DNA from: an uncultured Oscillospiraceae bacterium
Lineage (GTDB): Bacteria > Bacillota > Clostridia > Oscillospirales > Oscillospiraceae
Reading direction: 5' to 3'
DNA: 34,535 bases
Assembly (NCBI GenBank): GCA_934591725.1
Contig: CAKTPR010000009.1
Span: forward strand, 1 to 34,535
This document shows, in pieces, positions 10,602 through 18,936 of the stretch (position 1 is its first letter; each line of letters opens with the position of its first letter). Under the pieces are notes generated by a model that did no database searches, was not told the origin of the DNA, and saw only the letters and a list, made by a program, of their open reading frames with translations. The translations under genes were made by a program, and so were the position numbers.

Positions 10602-13600
10602 TACATATCCTCCTCGCTGTTGTAGTCATTGGAGCTGTAGTCGTCCTCCAGCTCGTCTTCGGGGATATCCTCGATGCTGAAGCCCTCGGCTTCGATCTCG
10701 CTGTCGTCGGCGGAGTAAAGCTCGTCCTTCATGTCGGGGATGAAATCGTCGTCATCGTCGTCCTTGAGCTCGATCTCGTTGCCGTCCTTATCCAGAACGC
10801 GGATATCCAGACACAGGGACTGGAGCTCCTTGACGAGAACCTTGAAGGATTCGGGCACGCCGGGCTGCGGGATGTTGTTGCCCTTGACAATGGCCTCGTA
10901 GGTCTTGACACGGCCGGTGACATCGTCGGACTTGACGGTGAGTATCTCCTGCAGGGTGTAGGCTGCGCCGTAGGCTTCGAGAGCCCAGACTTCCATTTCG
11001 CCGAAGCGCTGGCCGCCGAACTGGGCTTTGCCGCCCAGAGGCTGCTGAGTGACAAGGCTGTAGGGGCCGGTGGAACGGGCGTGGATCTTATCATCGACCA
11101 GATGGTGGAGCTTGAGGAAGTAGACCCAGCCGACGGTGACGTCATTATCGAACTTCTCGCCGGTGCGGCCGTCGTACATGGTGCTTTTGCCGTCCTCGCG
11201 CAGACCTGCCTGACGCAGGGTCTCGCGGATGGTGGTCTCGTTCGCACCGTTGAAGGTAGGCGTTGCGACCTTCCAGCCGAGCGCCTGAGCGGCGTAGCCA
11301 AGGTGGACTTCAAGCACCTGACCGATGTTCATACGGGACGGAACGCCCAGAGGATTCAGAACGATATCCAGCGGGGTGCCGTCGGGCAGGTAAGGCATAT
11401 CCTCACGCGGAAGGATGCGGGAGACAACGCCCTTGTTGCCGTGGCGGCCGGCCATCTTATCGCCGACAGAGATCTTACGCTTCTGGGCAATATAGACGCG
11501 GACGACCTGATTGACGCCGGGGCTCATCTCGTCACCGGCTTCGCGGGTGAAGACCTTGACGTCGACGATTATGCCGCTCTCGCCGTGGGGGACTTTGAGC
11601 GAGGTGTCGCGCACCTCGCGCGCCTTCTCACCGAAGATGGCGCGCAGCAGGCGCTCCTCAGCGGTCAGGTCGGTCTCGCCCTTCGGCGTGACCTTACCGA
11701 CGAGGATATCGCCGGCAGTGACTTCTGCGCCGACCATGATGATGCCGCGCTCGTCAAGGTACTTGAGAGCATCGTCACCGACGCCGGGAATGTCGCGGGT
11801 GATCTCCTCTGGGCCGAGCTTGGTGTCGCGTGCGTCGCACTCGTACTCCTCAACATGGATGGAGGTGAATACGTCCTCCATGACAAGGCGCTCGTTGAGC
11901 AGGATAGCGTCCTCGTAGTTGTAGCCTTCCCAGTTCATGTAACCGACAAGGATGTTCTTGCCGAGGGAAATTTCGCCGTTGGAGGTGCTGGGGCCGTCAG
12001 CCATGACGTCGCCCTTCTCCACGCGCTGACCGGCGGAGACGATGGGGCGCTGGTTGATGCAGGTGCCCTGGTTGGAACGGGCGAACTTGATGAGCTTATA
12101 GTCCTTGGTCTCACCGCCGTCGTACCGGACGGTGATATACTTTGCGTCGACTCTCGTGACAGTGCCGCTGTCCTCAGCGAGGATGCAGACGCCGGAGTCA
12201 ACGGCGCACTTATGCTCGATGCCGGTGGCAACGATAGGTGCCTGAGTGGTCATAAGGGGAACTGCCTGACGCTGCATGTTCGCGCCCATCAGAGCACGGT
12301 TCGCGTCGTCGTTCTCAAGGAAGGGGATCATCGCGGTCGCGATCGAGATCATCATCTTGGGGCTTATATCGACATAGTCGACGTCCTCGCGGTTGACTTC
12401 GATCGTATCATTGCGGTGACGGCAGGTGACACGCTTATTGAGCAGGCAGCCGTTTTCATCGACAGGCTCGGAGGCCTGAGCGACAACGTACTGATCCTCA
12501 ACGTCGGCGGTCATGTAGTCGACCTGATCGGTGAGACGGCAGGTGCCCTTCTCGACCTTGCGGTAGGGGGCGACGAGGAAGCCGTACTCATTGGCTCTCG
12601 CATAGGATGCGAGGTAGTTTATAAGGCCGATGTTCGGGCCTTCAGGAGTCTCTATCGGGCAGAGACGGCCATAGTGGCTGTAGTGAACGTCTCGGACATC
12701 GAAGCTCGCGCGCTCTCTGGAGAGACCGCCGGGGCCGAGGGCGGACATACGGCGTTTGTGAGTAAGCTCTGCCAGAGGGTTGGTCTGATCCATGAACTGG
12801 CTCAGCGGCGAGGAGCCGAAGAACTCCTTGATGGCTGCGGTCACGGGACGGATATTGATAAGGCTCTGGGGAGTGACGATGTCCAGATCCTGAAGGGTCA
12901 TGCGCTCGCGGATAACGCGCTCCATACGGCTGAAGCCGATGCGGAACTGGTTCTGGAGCAGCTCGCCCACGCAGCGGACGCGGCGGTTGCCGAGGTGGTC
13001 GATATCGTCCGCTTCGCCGATGCCGTGAGCAAGGCAGTCGAGGTAATTGACGGAGGCGAAGATATCGTCGTTAACGATGTGCTTGGGGATAAGCACGTCG
13101 ATATTCTCGCGGATGGCGTCCTTGAGAGCGTCGCCCTGGAACTTCTCGCAAAGCTCCTTCATGACGATGCCGCGGACTTTTTCCTTGATGCCGAGCTCTG
13201 CCGGGTCAAAGTCCACATAGCGGGAAATGTCCACCATGCCGTTGGAGAACACGCGCACGGTCTTGCCGTCGACATTCAGCAGAACGTCGATAACACCGGC
13301 GTCGGAAATTTCGCGTGCCTTGTCGCGGCTGATGATATCGCCGGCGTCGGCAAGAATTTCGCCGGTGAACGGATCGGCTACAGGAGCTGCCAGCTCAAAG
13401 CCCGCGATACGCGGGAAGAGGGAGAGCTTCTTGTTGAACTTGTAGCGGCCGACGTCGGATATCTCATAGCGGCGGCGGTCAAAGAACAGACCGTCGAGCA
13501 GGGTCTCCGCGGACTCGACCGTGGGAGGATCGCCCGGACGCAGCTTGCGGTAAATTTCAAGCAGGCACTCGTCGCGGGTGTCGCAGGTGTCCTTGTCGAG

Positions 13601-14317
13601 AGTGGAGATGATGCGCTCGTCCTCGCCGAAGACTTCCTTGATGCGCTCATTGGTGGTGACACCGACGAAGGGATCCTTCACGCAGCTGAGCCAGGTGGAG
13701 GGACGGTTCTCGTCGTAAGCGCCCATGGCCTTGATGAACCAAGTGATGGGCAGCTTGCGGTTCTTGTCTATGCGGACATAGAACACATCGTTTGCGTCAG
13801 TCTCGTACTCCAGCCATGCGCCGTGGTACGGGATGACCGTTGCGGCGTAGGTGTTGACCATGGCCTTGTCGGTGGTCTTGTCAAAGTAGACGCCGGGGGA
13901 GCGGACTATCTGAGAAACGATAACGCGCTCGGCACCGTTGATGATGAAGGTGCCGCCGTCGGTCATGAGCGGGAAGTCGCCCATGAAGATCTCCTGCTCC
14001 TTGATCTCCTCCGTCTCCTTGTTGCGCAGACGGACTCTGACCTTGAGGGGTGCGGCGTACGTGGCATCTCTTGCCTTGCACTCCTCCTCGTCGTACTTCG
14101 GCTTCTCGTTCATGGAGTAGTCAATAAAGCTCAGCTCCAGATTGCCGGAGTAGTCAGTTACGGAATCAACATCCTTAAAGACCTCTCTCAGACCCGTTTC
14201 CAAAAACCACTTGTAGGAACTCTTCTGGATTTCCAGCAGATTGGGCATCTCCCTGATCTCCTGGGTGCGGGCAAAGCTTTTTCTCAAAGTCTTGCCGTAG
14301 AGGACATCTTTTGGCAT
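10601..14317 (-). CDS. rpoB: RNA polymerase subunit beta
   Basis: A 1238-residue beta subunit. The rifampicin-binding region is present at roughly residues 495-530 (GSSPLSQFMDQTNPLAE, then THKRRMSALGPGG), with the Asp, His and Ser that mutate in resistant strains in their wild-type form; TPEGPNIGLI follows. The C-terminal anchor region (GGKAQFGGQRFGEMEVWALE) is conserved. After it comes a strongly acidic tail of about 60 residues including a run of six aspartates. GGAGAG lies just upstream of the ATG. The gene is first in the transcript, preceded by a structured leader and tandem promoters; rplL or other ribosomal-protein genes are absent upstream. Confidence 0.98.
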
Positions 14318-14350
14318 TGGCGCACTCTCCTTATAAGTAATTGCAAACGC

Positions 14351-14395
14351 CCGGCTGTGTTGTCAGACTCTTTGCAGCCGGTGTTGATTTAACAC
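14351..14395 (-). promoter_or_regulatory. Structured 5' leader of rpoB
   Basis: Between the nearest promoter and the rpoB ATG lies a leader of roughly 140 bases. Read on the minus strand it forms GTGTT/AACAC (14391-14395 with 14381-14385) followed by a perfect 7-base stem, CCGGCTG/CAGCCGG (14375-14381 with 14351-14357), with a 17-base loop. A smaller GAAGGG/CCCTTC stem lies further upstream, at about 14430-14450. There is no U tract, so this is not a simple terminator; a role in translation or attenuation control is possible but only inferred. Confidence 0.4.
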
Positions 14396-14466
14396 TGCGG
14401 CGATGGTATACTTGCTTTGTTGGTGGAGAAGGGCATAGATACCCTTCCCAACATACATAGCACTCT

Positions 14467-14528
14467 ATTTTACCATTGCTTGTACTGCAAAGTCAAGGAT
14501 TATTTTGTAAAATCGCGGTTTTTGTCAA
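14467..14528 (-). promoter_or_regulatory. Tandem promoters for rpoBC
   Basis: Two minus-strand promoters are readable. The distal one has TTGACA (14523-14528), an 18-base spacer and AATAAT (14499-14504). The proximal one has TTGACT (14491-14496), an 18-base spacer and TAAAAT (14467-14472). Tandem arrangement fits a highly expressed housekeeping operon. The surrounding gene-free stretch (14318-14703) is markedly AT-rich from 14500 on; apart from these promoters, the leader and the divergent promoter, only a weak plus-strand stem (CAAGG/CCTTG at 14526-14542) followed by a T run was seen. Confidence 0.6.
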
Positions 14529-14640
14529 GGTGATATGCCTTGGCTTTTTTTGTTTTTGTCTGCCATATTACTTTATATAATTATGCAAATTAAATTATGT
14601 AAATCTCATGCGTGTTTTCAAATGTTTTACAGTATCCGCG

Positions 14641-14669
14641 TTGATTTGTCAGGCGGCTTATGGTAAAAA
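14641..14669 (+). promoter_or_regulatory. Candidate promoter of the GT-C glycosyltransferase gene
   Basis: TTGATT at 14641-14646, 17 bases, then TAAAAA at 14664-14669. It lies 35 bases before the ATG and drives away from rpoB. The hexamers are imperfect, so it is probably a weak or moderate promoter. Confidence 0.4.
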
Positions 14670-14703
14670 ATAGATTGTATTTCTATTTACTGAAGGGGTT
14701 TGT

Positions 14704-15948
14704 ATGGACTTCAGAGTTATCCTGATACTGATCGCCGAGACGCTGTTCGCTTTTTTCCTGCTGATGCACGCGGGAGTTCTGAAAAGCCGGAGAGCCGTGC
14801 TCGTTTCCGTGCTGCTGATCGCCGCCGCTTTCACCGTGCGCGGGCTGTGCCTTGACTATATGACGCTCGACTATAAGGACTTTCTCAGCAAGTGGGTGGA
14901 TTTCTACCGGCAAAACGGCGGCTTCAAGGCGCTGTATTATCCGCTGGGGAATTACAATATCCCGTACCTCTACTTTCTGTGTCTGTTCTCCTACTCGTCG
15001 ATAAACGACCTTTATCTTATAAAGCTGCTGAGCATCTTCTTTGATGTGCTGCTTGCCTACGGTGCGATGATGCTGCTCGGCAAGGTCAGGGAGAGCATCC
15101 CCGCGCGCATCGCCTGCTTCTTCACTGTCTTGTTCCTGCCGACGGTGATTCTCAACGGCTCACTCTGGGCGCAGTGCGACAGCATCTATGTCTCGCTTGC
15201 CTTGCTTGCGATCTATTTTGCGCTTGATGACAGGCCAATCCTGTCGGTTCTGTGCTTCACGCTGTCCTTCGGGTTCAAGCTTCAGGCGGTGTTCCTGCTC
15301 ACGGTCATGGCCGTCCTGTGGCTGAAAGGTAAGTATAAGCTTTGGCACTTCCTGCTCTTCCCGGTCTTTTATGTTCTGCTTGTGCTCCCCGCCGTCGCGC
15401 TCGGCAAGCCCTTTCTTGAGACGCTCACGCTGTACGCAAGCCAGACCGGCAGCATCGGCGACGGACTCAACTATAATTCACCCTCCGTGTACGCTTTCTT
15501 CCAGTACGATCCGAACGTGACCGACCTCGCCGCAGCCTCGCGCGTCGGCATCATCGCAGCATTCGTGTTTATGGGCGCGATACTTATCGTCTGCGCCATA
15601 AAGCGCCGCAGCCTCACAAACGGCGTGATCCTCGCGGTGTCCGTGCTTTTTGCCGTCGGCATCCCGTTTCTCCTGCCGCACATGCATGACCGTTATTTCT
15701 TCGCTGCCGACGTACTGACGGTCGTCATGGCATACGCCTATGTCAAGTACTCCGCCGCCGCGCCGCTCACGCAGTTTGCGTCCCTGCTCGGCTACCATGC
15801 CTATCTTAAGATGCGCTACCTGCTGCTTATGGATCATGGCGCGCGTGCGCTCATCGTTGTGCTCATGCTCGGCATAGTGCTGTTTGCGCAGCTGATATCC
15901 GCCCGCGGGGACAGCCGTACCGCTGATACGCCCATCGGCACCGAGTGA
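14704..15948 (+). CDS. GT-C-type membrane glycosyltransferase (Gpi18-related mannosyltransferase-like)
   Basis: A 414-residue protein with about ten hydrophobic segments. The first extracytoplasmic loop, LDYMTLDYKDFLSKWVDFY (about 56-74), holds acidic residues before an aromatic/tryptophan stretch, the usual position of the catalytic acidic motif in GT-C enzymes. NGSLWAQCDSIYVSLALL near 150-168 and the FGFKLQAVFLL segment near 190-200 resemble the Gpi18-related group of polyprenyl-phosphate-sugar-dependent transferases. It would move a sugar from a lipid carrier to an acceptor at the outer face of the membrane, but sugar and acceptor cannot be inferred. GAAGGGG at 14692-14698 supports the ATG. 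It stands alone between rpoBC and a tRNA gene. Confidence 0.7.
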   Translation: MDFRVILILIAETLFAFFLLMHAGVLKSRRAVLVSVLLIAAAFTVRGLCLDYMTLDYKDFLSKWVDFYRQNGGFKALYYPLGNYNIPYLYFLCLFSYSSINDLYLIKLLSIFFDVLLAYGAMMLLGKVRESIPARIACFFTVLFLPTVILNGSLWAQCDSIYVSLALLAIYFALDDRPILSVLCFTLSFGFKLQAVFLLTVMAVLWLKGKYKLWHFLLFPVFYVLLVLPAVALGKPFLETLTLYASQTGSIGDGLNYNSPSVYAFFQYDPNVTDLAAASRVGIIAAFVFMGAILIVCAIKRRSLTNGVILAVSVLFAVGIPFLLPHMHDRYFFAADVLTVVMAYAYVKYSAAAPLTQFASLLGYHAYLKMRYLLLMDHGARALIVVLMLGIVLFAQLISARGDSRTADTPIGTE

Positions 15949-15951
15949 TCG

Positions 15952-15991
15952 TTTTTTTTGCGGAGCGGGCATTAAACCGCTCCGAAAAAAA
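15952..15991 (+). terminator. T-tract / hairpin / A-tract element after the GT-C gene
   Basis: CGGAGCGG at 15961-15968 pairs with CCGCTCCG at 15977-15984. Eight T residues stand before the stem and seven A residues after it, so the flanks can extend the stem rather than supply the U tract of a normal terminator. It starts directly after the stop codon, so it probably serves as a 3' end or RNA stabiliser. Confidence 0.45.
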
Positions 15992-16017
15992 TAATTTCAA
16001 AAAGTCGAAATTTACCC

Positions 16018-16045
16018 TTGACAAATTCAAATAATCTGCTATAAT
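16018..16045 (+). promoter_or_regulatory. Consensus promoter of the tRNA-Leu gene
   Basis: TTGACA at 16018-16023 and TATAAT at 16040-16045 both match the sigma-A consensus exactly, with a 16-base spacer. A leader of about 70 bases precedes the tRNA; within it GCCGA and TCGGC can pair, which may aid processing. Confidence 0.85.
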
Positions 16046-16118
16046 TCACCATGCCTTAGATGTGGCGCGCCGAGTAATGCAGACGGCTTTAAATGGAGTC
16101 AACGCATCGGCCAAATAT

Positions 16119-16203
16119 GCGAGAGTGCTGGAATAGGTAGACAGGCACGTTTGAGGGGCGTGTGTCAGCCGACGTGGGAGTTCAAGTCTCCTCTCTCGCA
16201 CCA
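16119..16203 (+). tRNA. tRNA-Leu (anticodon GAG)
   Basis: An 85-base class II tRNA. The acceptor arms are GCGAGAG (16119-16125) and CTCTCGC (16193-16199), followed by discriminator A and encoded CCA. The anticodon stem CACGT/GCGTG closes a seven-base loop with GAG at 16153-16155, reading CTC and CTT codons. The D arm has GGTAGAC, the T arm GTTCAAGTC, and a variable arm is present as expected for leucine. It is a single-gene unit with its own promoter and terminator. Confidence 0.95.
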
Positions 16204-16244
16204 AAAAAGAACGGTTCGTCCGAATGGACGGAGCGTTCTTTTTT
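16203..16244 (+). terminator. Rho-independent terminator of tRNA-Leu
   Basis: An 11-base arm at 16203-16213 pairs with 16234-16244, with an inner CGTCC/GGACG stem, and the right arm ends in a run of six T residues. It begins within the encoded CCA end of the tRNA. Confidence 0.9.
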
Positions 16245-16298
16245 CATCCGGAGACTTAAACTTCCCGATGGCTCTCAACAAAAAAGCGGTGCCAGAAC

Positions 16299-16341
16299 AA
16301 AAAGTTGGAGTACCCGGATTTCCCCGGTTACCCCAACTTTT
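16299..16341 (-). terminator. Terminator of the P-type ATPase operon
   Basis: AAAAGTTGG (16300-16308) pairs with CCAACTTTT (16333-16341) with an inner CCGG/CCGG stem. Read on the minus strand the hairpin is followed by five T residues, 23 bases after the ATPase stop codon. It can also act on plus-strand transcription from the tRNA side. Confidence 0.75.
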
Positions 16342-16363
16342 GATTTAGCGTTTGATTCAGCTG

Positions 16364-18436
16364 TCAGTCTTTCAGAAGCGGCGTCATGCTTTCGAGACTT
16401 ATCACAAGCGTCGATGCGTTGTGCAGCAATGCCGATGTCGCAGGCGGCAGTATACCTGCCACGCCGAGACAAATCAGCATCAGGTTGAAGCCGATTATCC
16501 GGCGGTAGTTGCGATGTATGCGCCGCATCAGAGCGTCGCTCACGTGCTTGAGCGTCAGCAGGGAATACAGGTCGTTTGCGCCGATCGTTATATCCGCGAC
16601 CTCGCGCGCGATCGCTGCGCCGTCGCGTATCGCGATACCGGCGTCAGCCTCGGAGAGGGCAGGGGAGTCGTTAACGCCGTCACCCAGCATAATGACCTTG
16701 CGTCCGGCCTCATGCTCGCGGCGGATGTAGTTTGCCTTGTCCTCCGGAAGCACCTCAGAATAATATTCGTCTATGCCGATAGTCCGCGCGACGGAGCGCG
16801 CCGTGCGCTCGCTGTCGCCTGTCATCATGACGAGCTTCGGTATGCCGAGCCTGTGCAGCCCGTCGATGATCTCGCCGGCCTCTTCGCGCAGGGGATCCTT
16901 TACACAAATGACTGCGGAGAGAACGCCGCCGACGCCGAGGAACAGATGCGAATACTCCTCAGGCAGCGTGTCAAACTTCTCCTGCTCGCCTTCGGGGATC
17001 ACGCAGCCCTCGTCCTCAAACACAAAGTGATGGCTGCCGATGACGACCTTCTTGCCGTCCACGCTGCTTGAAACACCGTGCGCGACGATGTAGTCGACCT
17101 TTGAGTGCCGCTCCTCATGGTGCAGCCCGCGTCTCTCGGCCTCGGCGACAACGGCCTTGGCCATCGAGTGCGGATAGTGCTCCTCAAGGCATGCGGCAAG
17201 ACGAAGCACCTCGTCCTCCTGCTCGCCGTTGAAGGGGATGACAGACGCGACCTGCGGCGCGGCATAGGTGAGCGTACCGGTCTTGTCGAACACAAAGGTG
17301 TCCGCCTGAGACACGGCCTCAAGGAAGCGCCCGCCCTTGACCGTCAGGTGATAGGTGCTCGCTTCCCTCATTGCCGACAGCACGGCGATAGGCATGGAGA
17401 GCTTCAGCGCGCAGGAAAAGTCAACCATCAGCACGGCCAGCGCCTTTGTCACATTGCGCGTCACGAGCCATATCAACCCCGTCGCGCCGAGACTGTACGG
17501 CACAAGGCTGTCAGCCAGATTTGAAGCGTGGCTTTCGACGCCGGACTTGAGCTTCTCCGACTCCTCTATCATCTTGACGATGCGGTCGTAGCGCCCGCCG
17601 CCGCTGCTCTTTTCAACGCGGATGCGGCAGCTGCCCTCCTCGACGACCGTCCCGGCATAGACATATCCGCCCTCGATCTTGCGCACCGCGAGCGGTTCGC
17701 CGGTTATCGTCGCCTGATTGACCATCGCCTCGCCGGAAACTACCTTGCCGTCAAGCGGGATCATCCCGCCCGTGCCTACTGTGATGCAGTCGCCGGGGCG
17801 TACCTCGCCGACAGGGACAAGGATAGAACCGGAGTCGGTCTCCAGCCAGACCTTGTCTATGTTGAGCGACATCGACTGCGCGAGATCGGCGACCGACTTC
17901 TTGTGCGTCCATTCATCGAGAATGTCGCCGATGCCGAGCAGGAACATTATCGAGCCCGCAGTCTCAAAGTCGCCGCGCAGCATCGAGACCGTTATCGCCG
18001 TCGCGTCAAGCACAGGCACCTGTATCTTGCCGTGCAGCAGGCAGCGCAGCCCCGCGCCGATATACTTTGCCGAGCGTATGACGGACAGCGCCGTGCGCAG
18101 CGGGGTGGGGAAGAAGAGCTTCGTTATCCCGCGGCGGAACACGGCGAAGAACAGCTTGTCCTGATATTCGTGCGTCATCTCCCGCGCGCTGTGCTCAGGC
18201 GCGAGAGCGAGCGATGCCTCATACGAGAACGCGGCGACTGCGGCAATGACGCAGGAGCGCTCACAGTTATAGTATATGACGGTGTCGCAGGTGCGGTCGT
18301 AGACCTTGACCTCTTTTACGCCTTCGACCTGACGCAGATATGCTTCCAGAATATCCGCCTGCTGGAAGCTCATCCGCCGCTGCTCGGCGTGGATGCGCAT
18401 CCGGCCTGCGGATTCATGCAGGATCTTGCATTTCAT
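16364..18436 (-). CDS. Heavy-metal P1B-type ATPase with Ser-Cys-Ala membrane motif
   Basis: A 690-residue metal-pumping ATPase. Residues 1-65 look like a heavy-metal-associated (HMA) fold but lack the CxxC metal site (ESAGRMRIH occupies that position). TGE is at 245-247, the phosphorylated Asp384 lies in DKTGTLT (384-390), a PHSMAKA segment near 430 corresponds to the HP locus, and GDGVND is at 585-590, so catalysis should be intact. The metal-selecting membrane motif is DFSCALK (Ser341-Cys-Ala343) instead of CPC or SPC, as in the CtpC-like branch linked to manganese/zinc in mycobacteria; metal identity here is inferred. Its best ribosome site lies at the end of the preceding gene, seven bases upstream, suggesting coupling. 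Probably metal efflux. Confidence 0.9.
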   Translation of the reverse strand: MKCKILHESAGRMRIHAEQRRMSFQQADILEAYLRQVEGVKEVKVYDRTCDTVIYYNCERSCVIAAVAAFSYEASLALAPEHSAREMTHEYQDKLFFAVFRRGITKLFFPTPLRTALSVIRSAKYIGAGLRCLLHGKIQVPVLDATAITVSMLRGDFETAGSIMFLLGIGDILDEWTHKKSVADLAQSMSLNIDKVWLETDSGSILVPVGEVRPGDCITVGTGGMIPLDGKVVSGEAMVNQATITGEPLAVRKIEGGYVYAGTVVEEGSCRIRVEKSSGGGRYDRIVKMIEESEKLKSGVESHASNLADSLVPYSLGATGLIWLVTRNVTKALAVLMVDFSCALKLSMPIAVLSAMREASTYHLTVKGGRFLEAVSQADTFVFDKTGTLTYAAPQVASVIPFNGEQEDEVLRLAACLEEHYPHSMAKAVVAEAERRGLHHEERHSKVDYIVAHGVSSSVDGKKVVIGSHHFVFEDEGCVIPEGEQEKFDTLPEEYSHLFLGVGGVLSAVICVKDPLREEAGEIIDGLHRLGIPKLVMMTGDSERTARSVARTIGIDEYYSEVLPEDKANYIRREHEAGRKVIMLGDGVNDSPALSEADAGIAIRDGAAIAREVADITIGANDLYSLLTLKHVSDALMRRIHRNYRRIIGFNLMLICLGVAGILPPATSALLHNASTLVISLESMTPLLKD

Positions 18437-18442
18437 GGTTTA

Positions 18443-18703
18443 TTATTCGGCTTCCTTTGATGTGTCCTCGATAACTGCGGCCGCGTCCTCTGCGGCGTAC
18501 TTTTCGTTGAGTGCCTTTGCATCGGCGTAGATATCCTCCGCGCCTTCCTTGACGGAAGTGGCCGCTGCCATCACGCAGTCCTTGGCGCGCAGAACTGCCG
18601 CCGTGGTGTGTACGTATACCTTCTTCGCGTCTCTGCTGGAGAGGATCTTGAGCCCGGCGGTGCCGAACAGCAGGCCGCCTGCGAATGCTGCAAATTTGTT
18701 CAT
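18443..18703 (-). CDS. Small membrane-anchored protein, PacL/DUF6110-like partner of the ATPase
   Basis: An 86-residue protein with one N-terminal hydrophobic segment (about residues 4-21, FAAFAGGLLFGTAGLKIL) and a helical, alanine/lysine/glutamate-rich cytoplasmic tail ending acidic. Position and architecture match two small families I recall beside metal P-type ATPases: DUF6110 in Firmicutes and PacL (DUF1490) upstream of mycobacterial ctpC, where it clusters and stabilises the pump. Unlike PacL1 it has no histidine-rich metal-binding end. GGAGGAAG precedes the ATG. The stop codon lies six bases before the ATPase start, so the two are one operon. The gene is clearly real; the role is inferred from context. 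Confidence 0.75.
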   Translation of the reverse strand: MNKFAAFAGGLLFGTAGLKILSSRDAKKVYVHTTAAVLRAKDCVMAAATSVKEGAEDIYADAKALNEKYAAEDAAAVIEDTSKEAE

Positions 18704-18738
18704 CTTTCTTCCTCCGTTATTTATATCTTTGAGCCTGA

Positions 18739-18772
18739 GAAAGTTAGCTAAAGCTAACTTTCCGCTATATTA
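18739..18772 (-). promoter_or_regulatory. Palindromic operator and candidate -10 of the metal ATPase operon
   Basis: GAAAGTTAGC at 18739-18748 and GCTAACTTTC at 18753-18762 form a perfect 10-base inverted repeat around TAAA. The TTAGC/GCTAA core resembles DtxR/IdeR/MntR-type metalloregulator boxes. On the minus strand a TAATAT candidate -10 (18767-18772) lies just upstream, so the palindrome would cover the transcription start; no good -35 is visible. Metal-dependent repression is inferred. Confidence 0.6.
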
Positions 18773-18809
18773 AAAAAGAGCCGCAGTGCAGTGCACTCCG
18801 TCCTCTTTT
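18772..18809 (-). terminator. Terminator for the upstream minus-strand gene
   Basis: AAAAGAG (18774-18780) pairs with CTCTTTT (18803-18809), with an inner AGTGC/GCACT stem (18785-18789 with 18793-18797). On the minus strand it ends in CTTTTTTA. A second GC-rich stem, CCCCGG/CCGGGG with inner CGGAT/ATCCG, lies at 18900-18928 right after the SGNH-like stop but has no U tract. Confidence 0.6.
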
Positions 18810-18936
18810 CAACAATGTTATATCACGGATCACGGGCATTTTCAAGCCTGTGCGCGCGCCTTTCATTTAACTTTTTGTTAACATCGAAAGTCTTGAATGC
18901 CCCGGCACCGGATGATCCGATACCGGGGCGATCACC

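Noticed and set aside
18720..18725. TATAAA as the -10 of the small membrane protein gene
   Set aside because: It is only 16 bases from the start codon, so the transcript would lose most of the ribosome site.
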